DNA from: Tritonibacter scottomollicae
GTDB taxonomy: Bacteria; Pseudomonadota; Alphaproteobacteria; Rhodobacterales; Rhodobacteraceae
Length of the DNA: 64,000 nucleotides
Direction of reading: 5' to 3'
NCBI RefSeq assembly: GCF_003003215.1
Contig: NZ_PVUF01000007.1
Coordinates: 124,001 to 188,000 of the forward strand
In this document: piece after piece, positions 17,656-26,040 of the stretch
Numbering within the stretch: the first letter of the stretch is position 1
Layout of the letters: each line of letters opens with the position of its first letter
Notes under the pieces: model-generated
Database searches by the model: none
The model's input: only the letters and a program-made list of their open reading frames with translations
Told to the model about the DNA's origin: nothing
Position numbers and translations under genes: made by a program

Positions 17656-19935
17656 GTGGCACAGATGTCACATATCCGCTCGGCGTATCTGTGGCTTGCA
17701 GCCTTGGATCGCTGGCGAAAGTCGCGCAGGGCGCGCAACATCATCACGCTTGGGTTGGTGTTTCTTGGGCCGGCGATGGCGTTGCTCACCTTTCTTGTGA
17801 TTGGTCCATTGGGCCAAAGCGCCAGTTCGCCCGCCTTGCGCCTGATTCTGTTAGCCGACCTCGTTTATGTGCTTTCGATCACTGCGCTTGTTCTGAGCCA
17901 GATTGGGCGCCTTATTGCGGCGCGCCGGGTGAAGTCGGCGGGCTCGCGCCTTCACTTGCGGTTGATCGGGGCTTTTGCATTTTTGGCGCTTGTGCCGACG
18001 GTGACAGTCGCGGTCTTTGCAGTCTTGACGGTGAACGTGGGGCTCGAGGGCTGGTTTTCGGAACGTGTCCGGGATGTGATCGCAAACTCCGTAAAGGCCG
18101 CCGAGGCCTATGAACGCCAGCAGCGCCAGGATCTTGAACAGGATGCGATTGCTTTGGCGCGGTTTTTGGACCGCAGTCGGTCAAATGATTTTTTCATGAG
18201 CGACGGGCAGTTACGGCAATTTCTTTCGCAAGGGCAGCTGCAGATTCAGCGGGGCCTGCAAGAGGCCTATGTGATCAACAGCACCGGTACGATCCAGACA
18301 CGCGGTGAACGATCATATGAATTTGATTTTGAGATGCCCACGGATACGGACATCGCCGCCGTCGAAACTGAAGGTCTGCACATCATCCAGGATTGGGACA
18401 ACAACGAGTTCCGCGCTCTTGTCCGTTTGAACGCCTTTGTGGATCGTTACCTCTATGTCAGCCGTGAGGTCGATGGAGAGCTGTTGAACCTGCTGGATGA
18501 GACACAGCAGACTGCGCATCTTTACCAACAGCTCGAGAGTGAAAGAGGGCGCGTGCTGTTCGAGTTCGGGTTGTTGTACTTGGGTTTTGCTGTGATCCTG
18601 ATCTTGGCTGCAATGTGGCTGGGCATGTGGTTTGCCGAACGTCTGTCACGTCCCGTCGGGCGGCTTACGGTAGCGGCGCAACGCGTGGGTGAAGGCGATC
18701 TGGGGGTTCAGGTTGCCGAGGAACAGGGCGATGACGAGATTGCGCAGTTGAGTCGCTATTTCAACCAGATGACGCAACAACTTCAGGCACAGCGCGAGGC
18801 GTTGCTGCAGAATACCCGGCAAATCGAACGGCGCCGCCGCTTGTTTGATTCGGTGCTGTCCTCCGTCACATCCGGTGTTGTCGGGCTCGATTCAAAAGGC
18901 TGCGTCACCTTCGTGAACACCTCAGCAAAGCGTCTGCTGGACTGGAAGGAAGACCAGAAATCTCTGGCGCTCTCGGTTGCGATACCCGAGTTTGGGCCAT
19001 TGTTTGAAAACCTTGTCGGCAACGGTGCGGGGATTGCGCAGGGCGAGATCAAGGTAACCCGCCAGGGACGTCTGGAAAACCTGCTTGTCCGGATGGCGCG
19101 CCGTCATGCGGAGGATGACAACCTTGAGGGGTATGTGGTCGCATTTGATGATGTGACTGATTTGGTCAGCGCGCAACGCATGGCCGCTTGGGGCGATGTG
19201 GCGCGCCGCATCGCACATGAAATCAAGAACCCGCTGACTCCGATCCAGCTGAGCGCGGAGCGTATCAAGCGGAAGTTCGCGCCAAAGCTGGGCGAAGAAC
19301 ACAGCGATCAACTGCAGTCGATGACGGATGTCATTGTTCGTCAAACCAACGACCTACGCCGCATCGTTGATGAATTTTCCAAGTTTGCCCGCATGCCCGA
19401 GCCTGATCGCCATGAGGAAGACCTCGGTAAGCTGGTTCAGGAGGCGGTCTTGCTGCAGCAGGCGGGGCAGCCGAACTTGAAAATCCGCTCGGATTTGCCG
19501 GATCAGGCCATGCAAGTGGATGTGGATGCGACAATGATTGGTCAGGCCTTGACCAACCTGATCAAGAACGCCGGCGAAGCGACGGAAAGTCTGAAGAAAA
19601 AAGGCGCGACTGATGGATACGCTCCGGAAATCCGCGTGACGGTGAAGACGGGGAGCGCAGGGCATCTCATCACCATTGCGGACAATGGCATCGGCTTGCC
19701 TGCGGATCGAGCTCGGCTGTTCGAGCCCTATGTCACGACGCGTGACGAAGGCACCGGACTTGGTCTGCCGATCGTGAAGAAAATTATCGAAGAACATGGT
19801 GGCACATTGGCGTTGGAAGACGCACCGCTCTTTGACGGGATGAGCCATCGGGGCGCCATGGCGGTGATCCGCCTTCCGGCCCTCTCGCCGGACACTGTTG
19901 TCCAGAAACAAACCGTAGTAGCAGGGCTGACATGA
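17656..19935 (+). CDS. ntrY: Membrane sensor kinase NtrY
   Basis: A histidine kinase of about 759 residues with several N-terminal membrane helices, a periplasmic segment, another span near residue 310, a HAMP linker, a PAS domain and the kinase core (RRIAHEIKNPLTPIQLSAERI; NLIKNAGEA; DNGIGLP; GTGLGLPIVKKI). It pairs with NtrX in nitrogen and redox/envelope signalling. The frame is open from TTG 17572. I chose GTG 17656 (GGGGG six bases upstream), but ATG 17665 is equally possible. It overlaps ntrX by ATGA. Confidence 0.93.
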   Translation: MAQMSHIRSAYLWLAALDRWRKSRRARNIITLGLVFLGPAMALLTFLVIGPLGQSASSPALRLILLADLVYVLSITALVLSQIGRLIAARRVKSAGSRLHLRLIGAFAFLALVPTVTVAVFAVLTVNVGLEGWFSERVRDVIANSVKAAEAYERQQRQDLEQDAIALARFLDRSRSNDFFMSDGQLRQFLSQGQLQIQRGLQEAYVINSTGTIQTRGERSYEFDFEMPTDTDIAAVETEGLHIIQDWDNNEFRALVRLNAFVDRYLYVSREVDGELLNLLDETQQTAHLYQQLESERGRVLFEFGLLYLGFAVILILAAMWLGMWFAERLSRPVGRLTVAAQRVGEGDLGVQVAEEQGDDEIAQLSRYFNQMTQQLQAQREALLQNTRQIERRRRLFDSVLSSVTSGVVGLDSKGCVTFVNTSAKRLLDWKEDQKSLALSVAIPEFGPLFENLVGNGAGIAQGEIKVTRQGRLENLLVRMARRHAEDDNLEGYVVAFDDVTDLVSAQRMAAWGDVARRIAHEIKNPLTPIQLSAERIKRKFAPKLGEEHSDQLQSMTDVIVRQTNDLRRIVDEFSKFARMPEPDRHEEDLGKLVQEAVLLQQAGQPNLKIRSDLPDQAMQVDVDATMIGQALTNLIKNAGEATESLKKKGATDGYAPEIRVTVKTGSAGHLITIADNGIGLPADRARLFEPYVTTRDEGTGLGLPIVKKIIEEHGGTLALEDAPLFDGMSHRGAMAVIRLPALSPDTVVQKQTVVAGLT

Positions 19936-21356
19936 GTGATATACTGATTGTTGACGATGAACGTGACATCCGGGAACTGGTTTCGGACATCCTCGAGGAT
20001 GAAGGCTACGCAACCCGCAAAGCAGCCAATTCTGATGAGTGCATGGCCGCATTAGAGGACACGCCACCGTCGCTGCTGATCCTCGATATCTGGCTCAAGG
20101 ACAGCCAGATGGATGGAATCGACATCCTCAAAACCGTGAAGCGTGATTTTCCGGAGGTTCCGGTCGTGATCATTTCCGGTCATGGCAACATCGAGATCGC
20201 GGTCGCGGCGATCAAGCAGGGGGCCTATGATTTCATCGAAAAGCCCTTCAACATCGACCAGCTTATGGTGGTGATACGGCGCGCGATGGAGACCTCTCGG
20301 TTGCGGCGCGAAAACACCGATCTGCGTCGCAAGGACGGCGGCGCAACGGATATGGTGGGGACGTCACCCGCGTTTCGTGCGTTGATCGGTCAGCTTGATC
20401 GGGTGACAAAGTCCAACGGGCGCGTCATGTTGTCTGGCCCCGCGGGCAGCGGCAAGGAGGTCGCGGCGCGATATATCCACACAAATTCAAACCGTTCCAG
20501 CGCTCCCTTCATCACGGTGAATTGCGCCAGCATCGAGCCGGAACGGATGGAGGACGTGCTGTTTGGTCGTGAAAGCAGTGAGCGCGGAATTGAACCGGGC
20601 CTGTTGGAGCAGGCGGACGGCGGCGTCGTGTTCTTTGATGAGGTCGCGGATATGCCGCTTGGCACGCAATCCAAAATCCTGCGGGTTCTGGTGGACCAGC
20701 AATTCATCCGGGTTGGTGGCGCCGATAAGGTGAAGGTCGACCTGCGCGTCATTTCTGCGACCAATCGGGATCTCGAAAAAGAGATTGCGGAGGGGACCTT
20801 CCGGCAAGAGCTGTACCATAGGCTGAACGTCGTGCCGATCAGCGTCCCCGCGCTGTCGGATCGCCGCGAAGATATTCCGCTGTTGGCCGACTACTTCATC
20901 GAAGGTTTCAATCAGACGCAGGGCTTGCCCTTGCGCGAGGTCAGCGAAGATGCGGTTGCCCTGATGCAGACCATGACCTGGCCCGGCAATGTTCGTCAGC
21001 TGAAGAATTTGGTCGAACGGGTTCTGATCCTTGGAGAAACTTCGGATTCGATTCAGGCCAAGGACCTGCCGAGCGAGGAAGAGAAGGTGGAGACCGAAGG
21101 CCGCGTTGTGCTGTCGGGAGCATTGGCGACGCTGCCTCTGCGCGAGGCGCGAGAAGCCTTCGAACGTGAATACCTTCTGACCCAGATCAACCGATTTGGC
21201 GGCAACATCAGCCGGACGGCCTCTTTTGTGGGGATGGAGCGTTCGGCGTTGCACCGAAAGCTGAAATCGCTGGGCGTTGTCACCTCCAACAAGGCTGGCA
21301 CACGCATCGCGCGGGTCGAGAATGAAGAAGGCGAGACGCCTGAAATCACCGTCTGA
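19932..21356 (+). CDS. ntrX: Response regulator NtrX
   Basis: The 474-residue protein has a receiver with D52 (LDIWLKD), a AAA+ domain with Walker A GPAGSGKE at 169-176 and Walker B GGVVFFDEVADMP, and a Fis-type HTH at the C-terminus (GGNISRTASFVGMERSALHRKL). As in Brucella and Caulobacter NtrX, the GAFTGA motif is absent, replaced by GRESSERGIEPG, so it probably does not drive sigma54 polymerase in the classical way. It is the partner of NtrY in the same transcript. Confidence 0.95.
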   Translation: MSDILIVDDERDIRELVSDILEDEGYATRKAANSDECMAALEDTPPSLLILDIWLKDSQMDGIDILKTVKRDFPEVPVVIISGHGNIEIAVAAIKQGAYDFIEKPFNIDQLMVVIRRAMETSRLRRENTDLRRKDGGATDMVGTSPAFRALIGQLDRVTKSNGRVMLSGPAGSGKEVAARYIHTNSNRSSAPFITVNCASIEPERMEDVLFGRESSERGIEPGLLEQADGGVVFFDEVADMPLGTQSKILRVLVDQQFIRVGGADKVKVDLRVISATNRDLEKEIAEGTFRQELYHRLNVVPISVPALSDRREDIPLLADYFIEGFNQTQGLPLREVSEDAVALMQTMTWPGNVRQLKNLVERVLILGETSDSIQAKDLPSEEEKVETEGRVVLSGALATLPLREAREAFEREYLLTQINRFGGNISRTASFVGMERSALHRKLKSLGVVTSNKAGTRIARVENEEGETPEITV

Positions 21357-21367
21357 ACAGAGCTGAA

Positions 21368-21387
21368 CCCGGCCCGCTGCGGCCGGG
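21368..21387 (+). other. GC-rich hairpin between ntrX and trkA
   Basis: CCCGGCC pairs with GGCCGGG around CGCTGC. No T-run follows, so it is more likely an mRNA stabiliser or a partial attenuator inside the operon than a full terminator. trkA starts 72 bases downstream. Confidence 0.4.
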
Positions 21388-21458
21388 ACAATTGAATTGA
21401 CCATCACAGAGCCATCTGTCATGCAAACAATGCATTTCAGTGCCCGGAGAGCGTATCG

Positions 21459-22835
21459 ATGAAGGTTATTATCTGTGGTGCCGGGCAGGTCGGTTGGCAG
21501 ATCGCGCGTCACCTGTCGGGTGAGCACAACGATGTCACCGTTGTGGACAACAATCCGGATTTGGTGCGCCGCGCGACAGATACGCTTGATGTTCAAGGGA
21601 TTGCGGGATTTGCCTCATACCCGGATGTGCTTGATCGCGCGGGGGCACGTGACGCGGACATGATCATCGCCGCCACCCATTCGGACGAGGTGAATATGGT
21701 CACCTGTCAGGTGGCCCATTCGGTGTTTTCGATACAGCGCAAGATCGCGCGGTTGCGCGCCAAGAGCTATCTGAACGCCATCTACTCTGATCTCTACCGA
21801 CGCAATCATTTGCCCATTGATGTCGTCATCAGCCCCGAGCGCGAGGTGGCTGCTGCTGCAATGCAGCGTCTGCGCGCACCTGCGGCCTTTGATACCGAAG
21901 TCTTCATGGACGGGCGTGCTCAGCTGCTGGGTATTCATGTCGACGAAGACTGCCCGGTGGTGAACACGCCGCTGCGGCAGCTGACCGAGCTGTTCTCGAC
22001 GTTGCGTGCAATCGTTGTGGGCGTGCGGCGTGAGGGCACCCTGTTTGCGCCGGAGCCGGGCGATCAACTGTTCGTGGGCGACGCAGCCTATGTGTTTTGC
22101 CATTCTGATGACGTTAGCCGCACGATGGAAGTCTTTGGTAAAACGGAGAAACGTCAGGAGCGCGTTGTAATCGTCGGCGGCGGCAATGTCGGGTTGGAGG
22201 TCGCCAAGGCTTTGGAAGAACGCCCCGGCCGCACTCGCGTCAAGGTGATTGAGAAAAGCCGTAAACACGCCGAAAAGGCTGCAGAAGAGCTGGAGCGGAC
22301 CATCGTGTTGAACGGTGATGGCCTGGATCGCGGCTTGATGATCGAGGCTGGCATCGACAAGGCCGACGCGATGTTGGCGGTGACCGATGATGATAAGACC
22401 AATATGCTGGCCGCAGTGCGGGCGAAAACCGAGGGCTGCCCCTTTGCCATTGCGCTGATCAATGACCCGACCTTGCTGCCGCTGCTGCCGCATCTCGGCA
22501 TTGACGCCCATATCAACCCGCGCGCCACGACCGTCAGTTCGATCCTGCGTCACATCCGCTATGGGCGCATCCGGCAAGTCTATTCCATTGGCGATGCCGA
22601 GGCCGAAGTGATCGAAACCGAGGTACTGTCCACCTCGCCCATGGCCGGGCAGGCCATTCGCGACATCGATTTCCCCGAGGGGGTTTTGGTTGGAGCGGTG
22701 TCCAAGAATGGCGAGGTCGTGCGTCCAAGCGGTGGTCTGAGGATCGAGGCGGGCGATACCATCGCGCTCTTTGCTATGGCTGCAGATGTGCGGGAGGTCG
22801 AGCGCCTGATGCAGGTCTCGATCGATTACTTCTAG
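21459..22835 (+). CDS. trkA: Trk potassium system NAD-binding protein TrkA
   Basis: The 458-residue cytoplasmic ring protein gates the Trk potassium channel. It contains two RCK units: the first Rossmann motif is at the N-terminus (VIICGAGQVGWQIARHL) and the second at about 235 (VIVGGGNVGLEVAKAL), each followed by a TrkA-C domain. The length matches the family. trkH follows after one base, forming a complete TrkAH pair, a standard part of this cluster in alphaproteobacteria. Confidence 0.97.
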   Translation: MKVIICGAGQVGWQIARHLSGEHNDVTVVDNNPDLVRRATDTLDVQGIAGFASYPDVLDRAGARDADMIIAATHSDEVNMVTCQVAHSVFSIQRKIARLRAKSYLNAIYSDLYRRNHLPIDVVISPEREVAAAAMQRLRAPAAFDTEVFMDGRAQLLGIHVDEDCPVVNTPLRQLTELFSTLRAIVVGVRREGTLFAPEPGDQLFVGDAAYVFCHSDDVSRTMEVFGKTEKRQERVVIVGGGNVGLEVAKALEERPGRTRVKVIEKSRKHAEKAAEELERTIVLNGDGLDRGLMIEAGIDKADAMLAVTDDDKTNMLAAVRAKTEGCPFAIALINDPTLLPLLPHLGIDAHINPRATTVSSILRHIRYGRIRQVYSIGDAEAEVIETEVLSTSPMAGQAIRDIDFPEGVLVGAVSKNGEVVRPSGGLRIEAGDTIALFAMAADVREVERLMQVSIDYF

Positions 22836-22836
22836 G

Positions 22837-24375
22837 ATGCCGCGCCGTCCTCGCTCTCAGGTCCGTGGCATCCTGCGTCTGCCATTGCTGCTGCTGATCT
22901 GGGGCATCTTTGCGATCGCCATGTGGATCCCAGCAATCCATGCGGTGTTGGTCGACGACCATCAGACCTCTCAGAGTTTCTTTTATTCCGGGATTGTTGG
23001 TCTGACGTTCGTGACCTTCATCGCGCTATCGGTTGCCAACCGTGTTCCACGCTACGGGATGCCCGGGCAGCTGATGACGCTGCTGGCAACCTTTGTGTTT
23101 TTGCCGCTATACTTGGCGATTCCTCTGCAGGATGCTTTGCAGAACACAAGCTACCTTAATGCCTACTTTGACATGGTCAGCTCTCTGACAACCACAGGGG
23201 CCGATGTCTATGACCAACCAGGACGGGTTCCGCAATCAGTTCATCTGTGGCGGGCGCTGGTGGCTTGGATGGGCGGGATGTTCATGTGGATCGCTGCATC
23301 GGCGGTGCTTGCACCGCTGTCGCTGGGCGGCTTTGAGGTGACCACCCGGGCCGAACCCGGGCGCAGTGACGCAATTTTGCGTGAAAACCAGCGCCCTGAT
23401 CCGCGGCGCAAGCTGATCCTTGTGACCAAGGCGCTGGCGCCGGTGTATGTCGGTCTGACGCTGGCGCTGGCGGTTCTGCTGGTATTGTGCGGCGAGACTG
23501 GCCTGGTTGCCGTCAGCCATGCGATGTCGATCATGGCAACCTCTGGCGTGTCGCCGGTGGGCGGCATCGGCGCGGCGCAGGCTGGCGTGGCTGGCGAGAT
23601 GGTGATGCTCCTCTTCTTGCTGTTTGCCCTGTCGCGCCTGACATTTTCCAGCGATACCGTTGCCGTTGGGCATGGGCGTCTCGACAAGGACCCCGAATTT
23701 CGCACCGGTATGCTGATTATCATCGGCGTGCCCACTTTGCTGTTTCTGCGCCATTGGATCGCGTCACTAGAGGTCAATACCTCCGATGATCTCATGATGG
23801 GGCTGGCGTCCTTCTGGGGCGCTCTTTTCACGGTCACGTCTTTTTTGACCACCACGGGGTTTGAAAGCGCCTATTGGTTCAGTGCGCAGGAATGGTCGGG
23901 GCTGGAGACGCCCGGGATGATCCTTCTGGGACTTGCAGTCATGGGCGGCGGCGTTGCGACCACGGCGGGCGGGGTGAAGCTGTTGAGGGTTTATGCGCTT
24001 TATCTCAATGGGTTGCGAGAGATGGAGCGTCTTGTCCTGCCTTCCTCTGTCAGTGGCGAAGGGCGCGGGAACCGTCGCCTGCAAAGCAATGGGGCCTTTG
24101 TGGCCTGGATCTTTTTCATGCTGTTCGCGCTTTCGCTGGCACTCATCTGCGTGGCGCTCTCCGCATTTGGGGTTCCCTTTGAACAAGCGATGATTCTTGC
24201 TGTGGCAGGGCTGTCGACAACCGGTCCTTTGATCGAAGCGGCCGGGCAATTCCCGATCGAATTGGGTCTGATGGAGGCGCCCGTAAAACTGATCTTGTGT
24301 TTTGCCATGGTTCTGGGGCGTCTGGAAACACTTGCCATTATCGCGCTTTTGTCGCCAAATCTGTGGCGCAACTGA
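22837..24375 (+). CDS. trkH: Trk potassium transporter membrane subunit TrkH
   Basis: The 512-residue polytopic membrane protein carries the four selectivity-filter-like repeats of TrkH/KtrB channels. These include SSLTTTGADVY, MATSGVSPVGG, SFLTTTGFESAYW and VAGLSTTGPLIEAA. The start is the ATG one base after the trkA stop. With TrkA it forms the potassium uptake channel of the inner membrane. Confidence 0.95.
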   Translation: MPRRPRSQVRGILRLPLLLLIWGIFAIAMWIPAIHAVLVDDHQTSQSFFYSGIVGLTFVTFIALSVANRVPRYGMPGQLMTLLATFVFLPLYLAIPLQDALQNTSYLNAYFDMVSSLTTTGADVYDQPGRVPQSVHLWRALVAWMGGMFMWIAASAVLAPLSLGGFEVTTRAEPGRSDAILRENQRPDPRRKLILVTKALAPVYVGLTLALAVLLVLCGETGLVAVSHAMSIMATSGVSPVGGIGAAQAGVAGEMVMLLFLLFALSRLTFSSDTVAVGHGRLDKDPEFRTGMLIIIGVPTLLFLRHWIASLEVNTSDDLMMGLASFWGALFTVTSFLTTTGFESAYWFSAQEWSGLETPGMILLGLAVMGGGVATTAGGVKLLRVYALYLNGLREMERLVLPSSVSGEGRGNRRLQSNGAFVAWIFFMLFALSLALICVALSAFGVPFEQAMILAVAGLSTTGPLIEAAGQFPIELGLMEAPVKLILCFAMVLGRLETLAIIALLSPNLWRN

Positions 24376-24507
24376 CAGAAACCACTTAACCCACGTAGAA
24401 AAGTGACGTTTTTCGGGTGGAAACCCTCGAAATCTGCGTCCATACTCTGCACAAGGGACGCGTTGGGCCGCAGCGCGTAACAAGAAAAAAGGCGAGATAA
24501 TAAACAA

Positions 24508-24747
24508 ATGGCTTCGGACAGACAGAATCTTCAGGACGCATTCCTGAACCACGTTCGCAAAACAAAAGTTCCGGTCACAATCTTTCTGATCAATGGCGTT
24601 AAACTGCAGGGCGTGATCACTTGGTTCGATAACTTCTGTGTTTTGCTGCGCCGTGATGGCCAGTCGCAGCTCGTGTACAAACATGCGATCTCCACCATCA
24701 TGCCGGCTCAGCCGATCAGTCTCTACGAGGGTGAAGACTCTAATTGA
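24508..24747 (+). CDS. hfq: RNA chaperone Hfq
   Basis: The 79-residue Sm-like protein forms a hexamer that pairs small RNAs with mRNAs. Sm1 and Sm2 are intact: [27 protein letters not shown] and the [10 protein letters not shown] signature. It lacks the long C-terminal tail of E. coli Hfq, as usual in alphaproteobacteria. The 132-base gap after trkH leaves room for its own promoter. Its stop overlaps the hflX start by one base (TGATG). A candidate client RNA lies at 41.1 kb in this window. Confidence 0.98.
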   Translation: MASDRQNLQDAFLNHVRKTKVPVTIFLINGVKLQGVITWFDNFCVLLRRDGQSQLVYKHAISTIMPAQPISLYEGEDSN

Positions 24748-26018
24748 TGGAGCACGACAGGAAGCGGACCCGCGCCTGGGTTCTGCATCCGGATATCAAA
24801 TCCGACAGAACACGCCGTGACGCGGTTCCGGCGCTGGAAGAAGGTGTCGCGCTTGCGGCCGCCTTGCCCGACCTTGATGTGGTCGGGTCGACCGTCGTAG
24901 GCCTTCCCAAGGCGCATGCTGGCATGCTGTTTGGCTCCGGCAAAATCGAAGAGCTGAAGGCGATATTTCTGGCCTCAGACGTGGAATTGGTGCTGGTCGA
25001 CGGCCCGGTCAGCCCCGTGCAGCAGCGCAATCTGGAAAAGGCCTGGAAGGTCAAGATTTTGGACCGGACCGGGCTGATCCTGGAGATTTTCTCGGATCGC
25101 GCGCGTACCCGTGAGGGCGTGCTGCAGGTGGAAATGGCAGCGCTGAACTATCAGCGTACGCGATTGGTGAGAGCTTGGACCCATCTGGAACGTCAGCGTG
25201 GTGGACTTGGTTTTGTCGGCGGTCCCGGCGAAACGCAGATCGAGGCCGACCGGCGCGCGATTGACGAGCAACTGGTCCGCTTGCGCCGCCAGCTCGACAA
25301 GGTGGTGAAAACCCGGACATTGCATCGCGCGGCACGGGCAAAGGTCCCTTATCCGATTGTGGCTCTTGTGGGCTATACCAACGCCGGTAAATCCACAGTT
25401 TTCAATCGCTTGACGGGCGCTGATGTGATGGCGAAAGACATGCTCTTTGCCACGCTTGACCCCACGATGCGACGGGTGGAACTCCCAGATGGACCGGAAG
25501 TGATCCTGTCGGACACCGTCGGGTTCATCTCTGATCTTCCAACCGAATTGGTCGCTTCATTCCGGGCAACGCTTGAAGAAGTACTTGCTGCAGACGTGAT
25601 TCTGCACGTGCGTGACATCAGCCACGATGAGACCGAAAATCAGGCCGAAGATGTTCGGCAGATCCTCAACTCTCTGGGTGTCGATGAAGATCGGCCGATG
25701 ATTGAGGTCTGGAACAAGATTGACCGGCTCTCCGAAGAAGAGGCCGATGCATGCCGGAAGCGTGCCGAGCGCAGCGAAGAGCTTTACGCGATTTCCGCGA
25801 TCACAGGCGAAGGTCTGCCCGCCTTGCTGGATGACATTGCGATCAAATTGCAGGGCGCGCGACATACAGAGACTCTTAGTCTTGCGTTTTCTCAAGGTAG
25901 GCAGCGCGCTTGGCTCTTCAAGCAGGATGTTGTGTTGTCCGAAGACCAGACTGAAGCCGGTTTCGAAATCACCGTGCGCTGGACCGACAAACAGAAGGCG
26001 CAATACGCAGCGCTTTGA
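24747..26018 (+). CDS. hflX: Ribosome-associated GTPase HflX
   Basis: The 423-residue GTPase binds 50S subunits and splits stalled ribosomes. The N-terminal HflX domain includes GSGKIEEL and the RTREGVLQVEMAALNYQRTRL hallmark. The G domain has G1 GYTNAGKST, G3 DTVGF and G4 NKID. The start at ATG 24747 is decided by the one-base overlap with hfq. It ends the long cluster; a perfect hairpin spans its stop codon. Confidence 0.96.
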   Translation: MEHDRKRTRAWVLHPDIKSDRTRRDAVPALEEGVALAAALPDLDVVGSTVVGLPKAHAGMLFGSGKIEELKAIFLASDVELVLVDGPVSPVQQRNLEKAWKVKILDRTGLILEIFSDRARTREGVLQVEMAALNYQRTRLVRAWTHLERQRGGLGFVGGPGETQIEADRRAIDEQLVRLRRQLDKVVKTRTLHRAARAKVPYPIVALVGYTNAGKSTVFNRLTGADVMAKDMLFATLDPTMRRVELPDGPEVILSDTVGFISDLPTELVASFRATLEEVLAADVILHVRDISHDETENQAEDVRQILNSLGVDEDRPMIEVWNKIDRLSEEEADACRKRAERSEELYAISAITGEGLPALLDDIAIKLQGARHTETLSLAFSQGRQRAWLFKQDVVLSEDQTEAGFEITVRWTDKQKAQYAAL

Positions 26019-26029
26019 AAGCGCTGCGT
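26005..26029 (+). terminator. Hairpin spanning the hflX stop codon
   Basis: ACGCAGCGCTT (26005-26015) and AAGCGCTGCGT (26019-26029) are perfect 11-base arms. They enclose three bases that hold most of the hflX stop. A short T-rich stretch (GTTTATT) follows. It probably ends the ntr-trk-hfq-hflX transcript and may also serve the convergent acylase gene. Confidence 0.65.
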
Positions 26030-26040
26030 GTTTATTCGCT

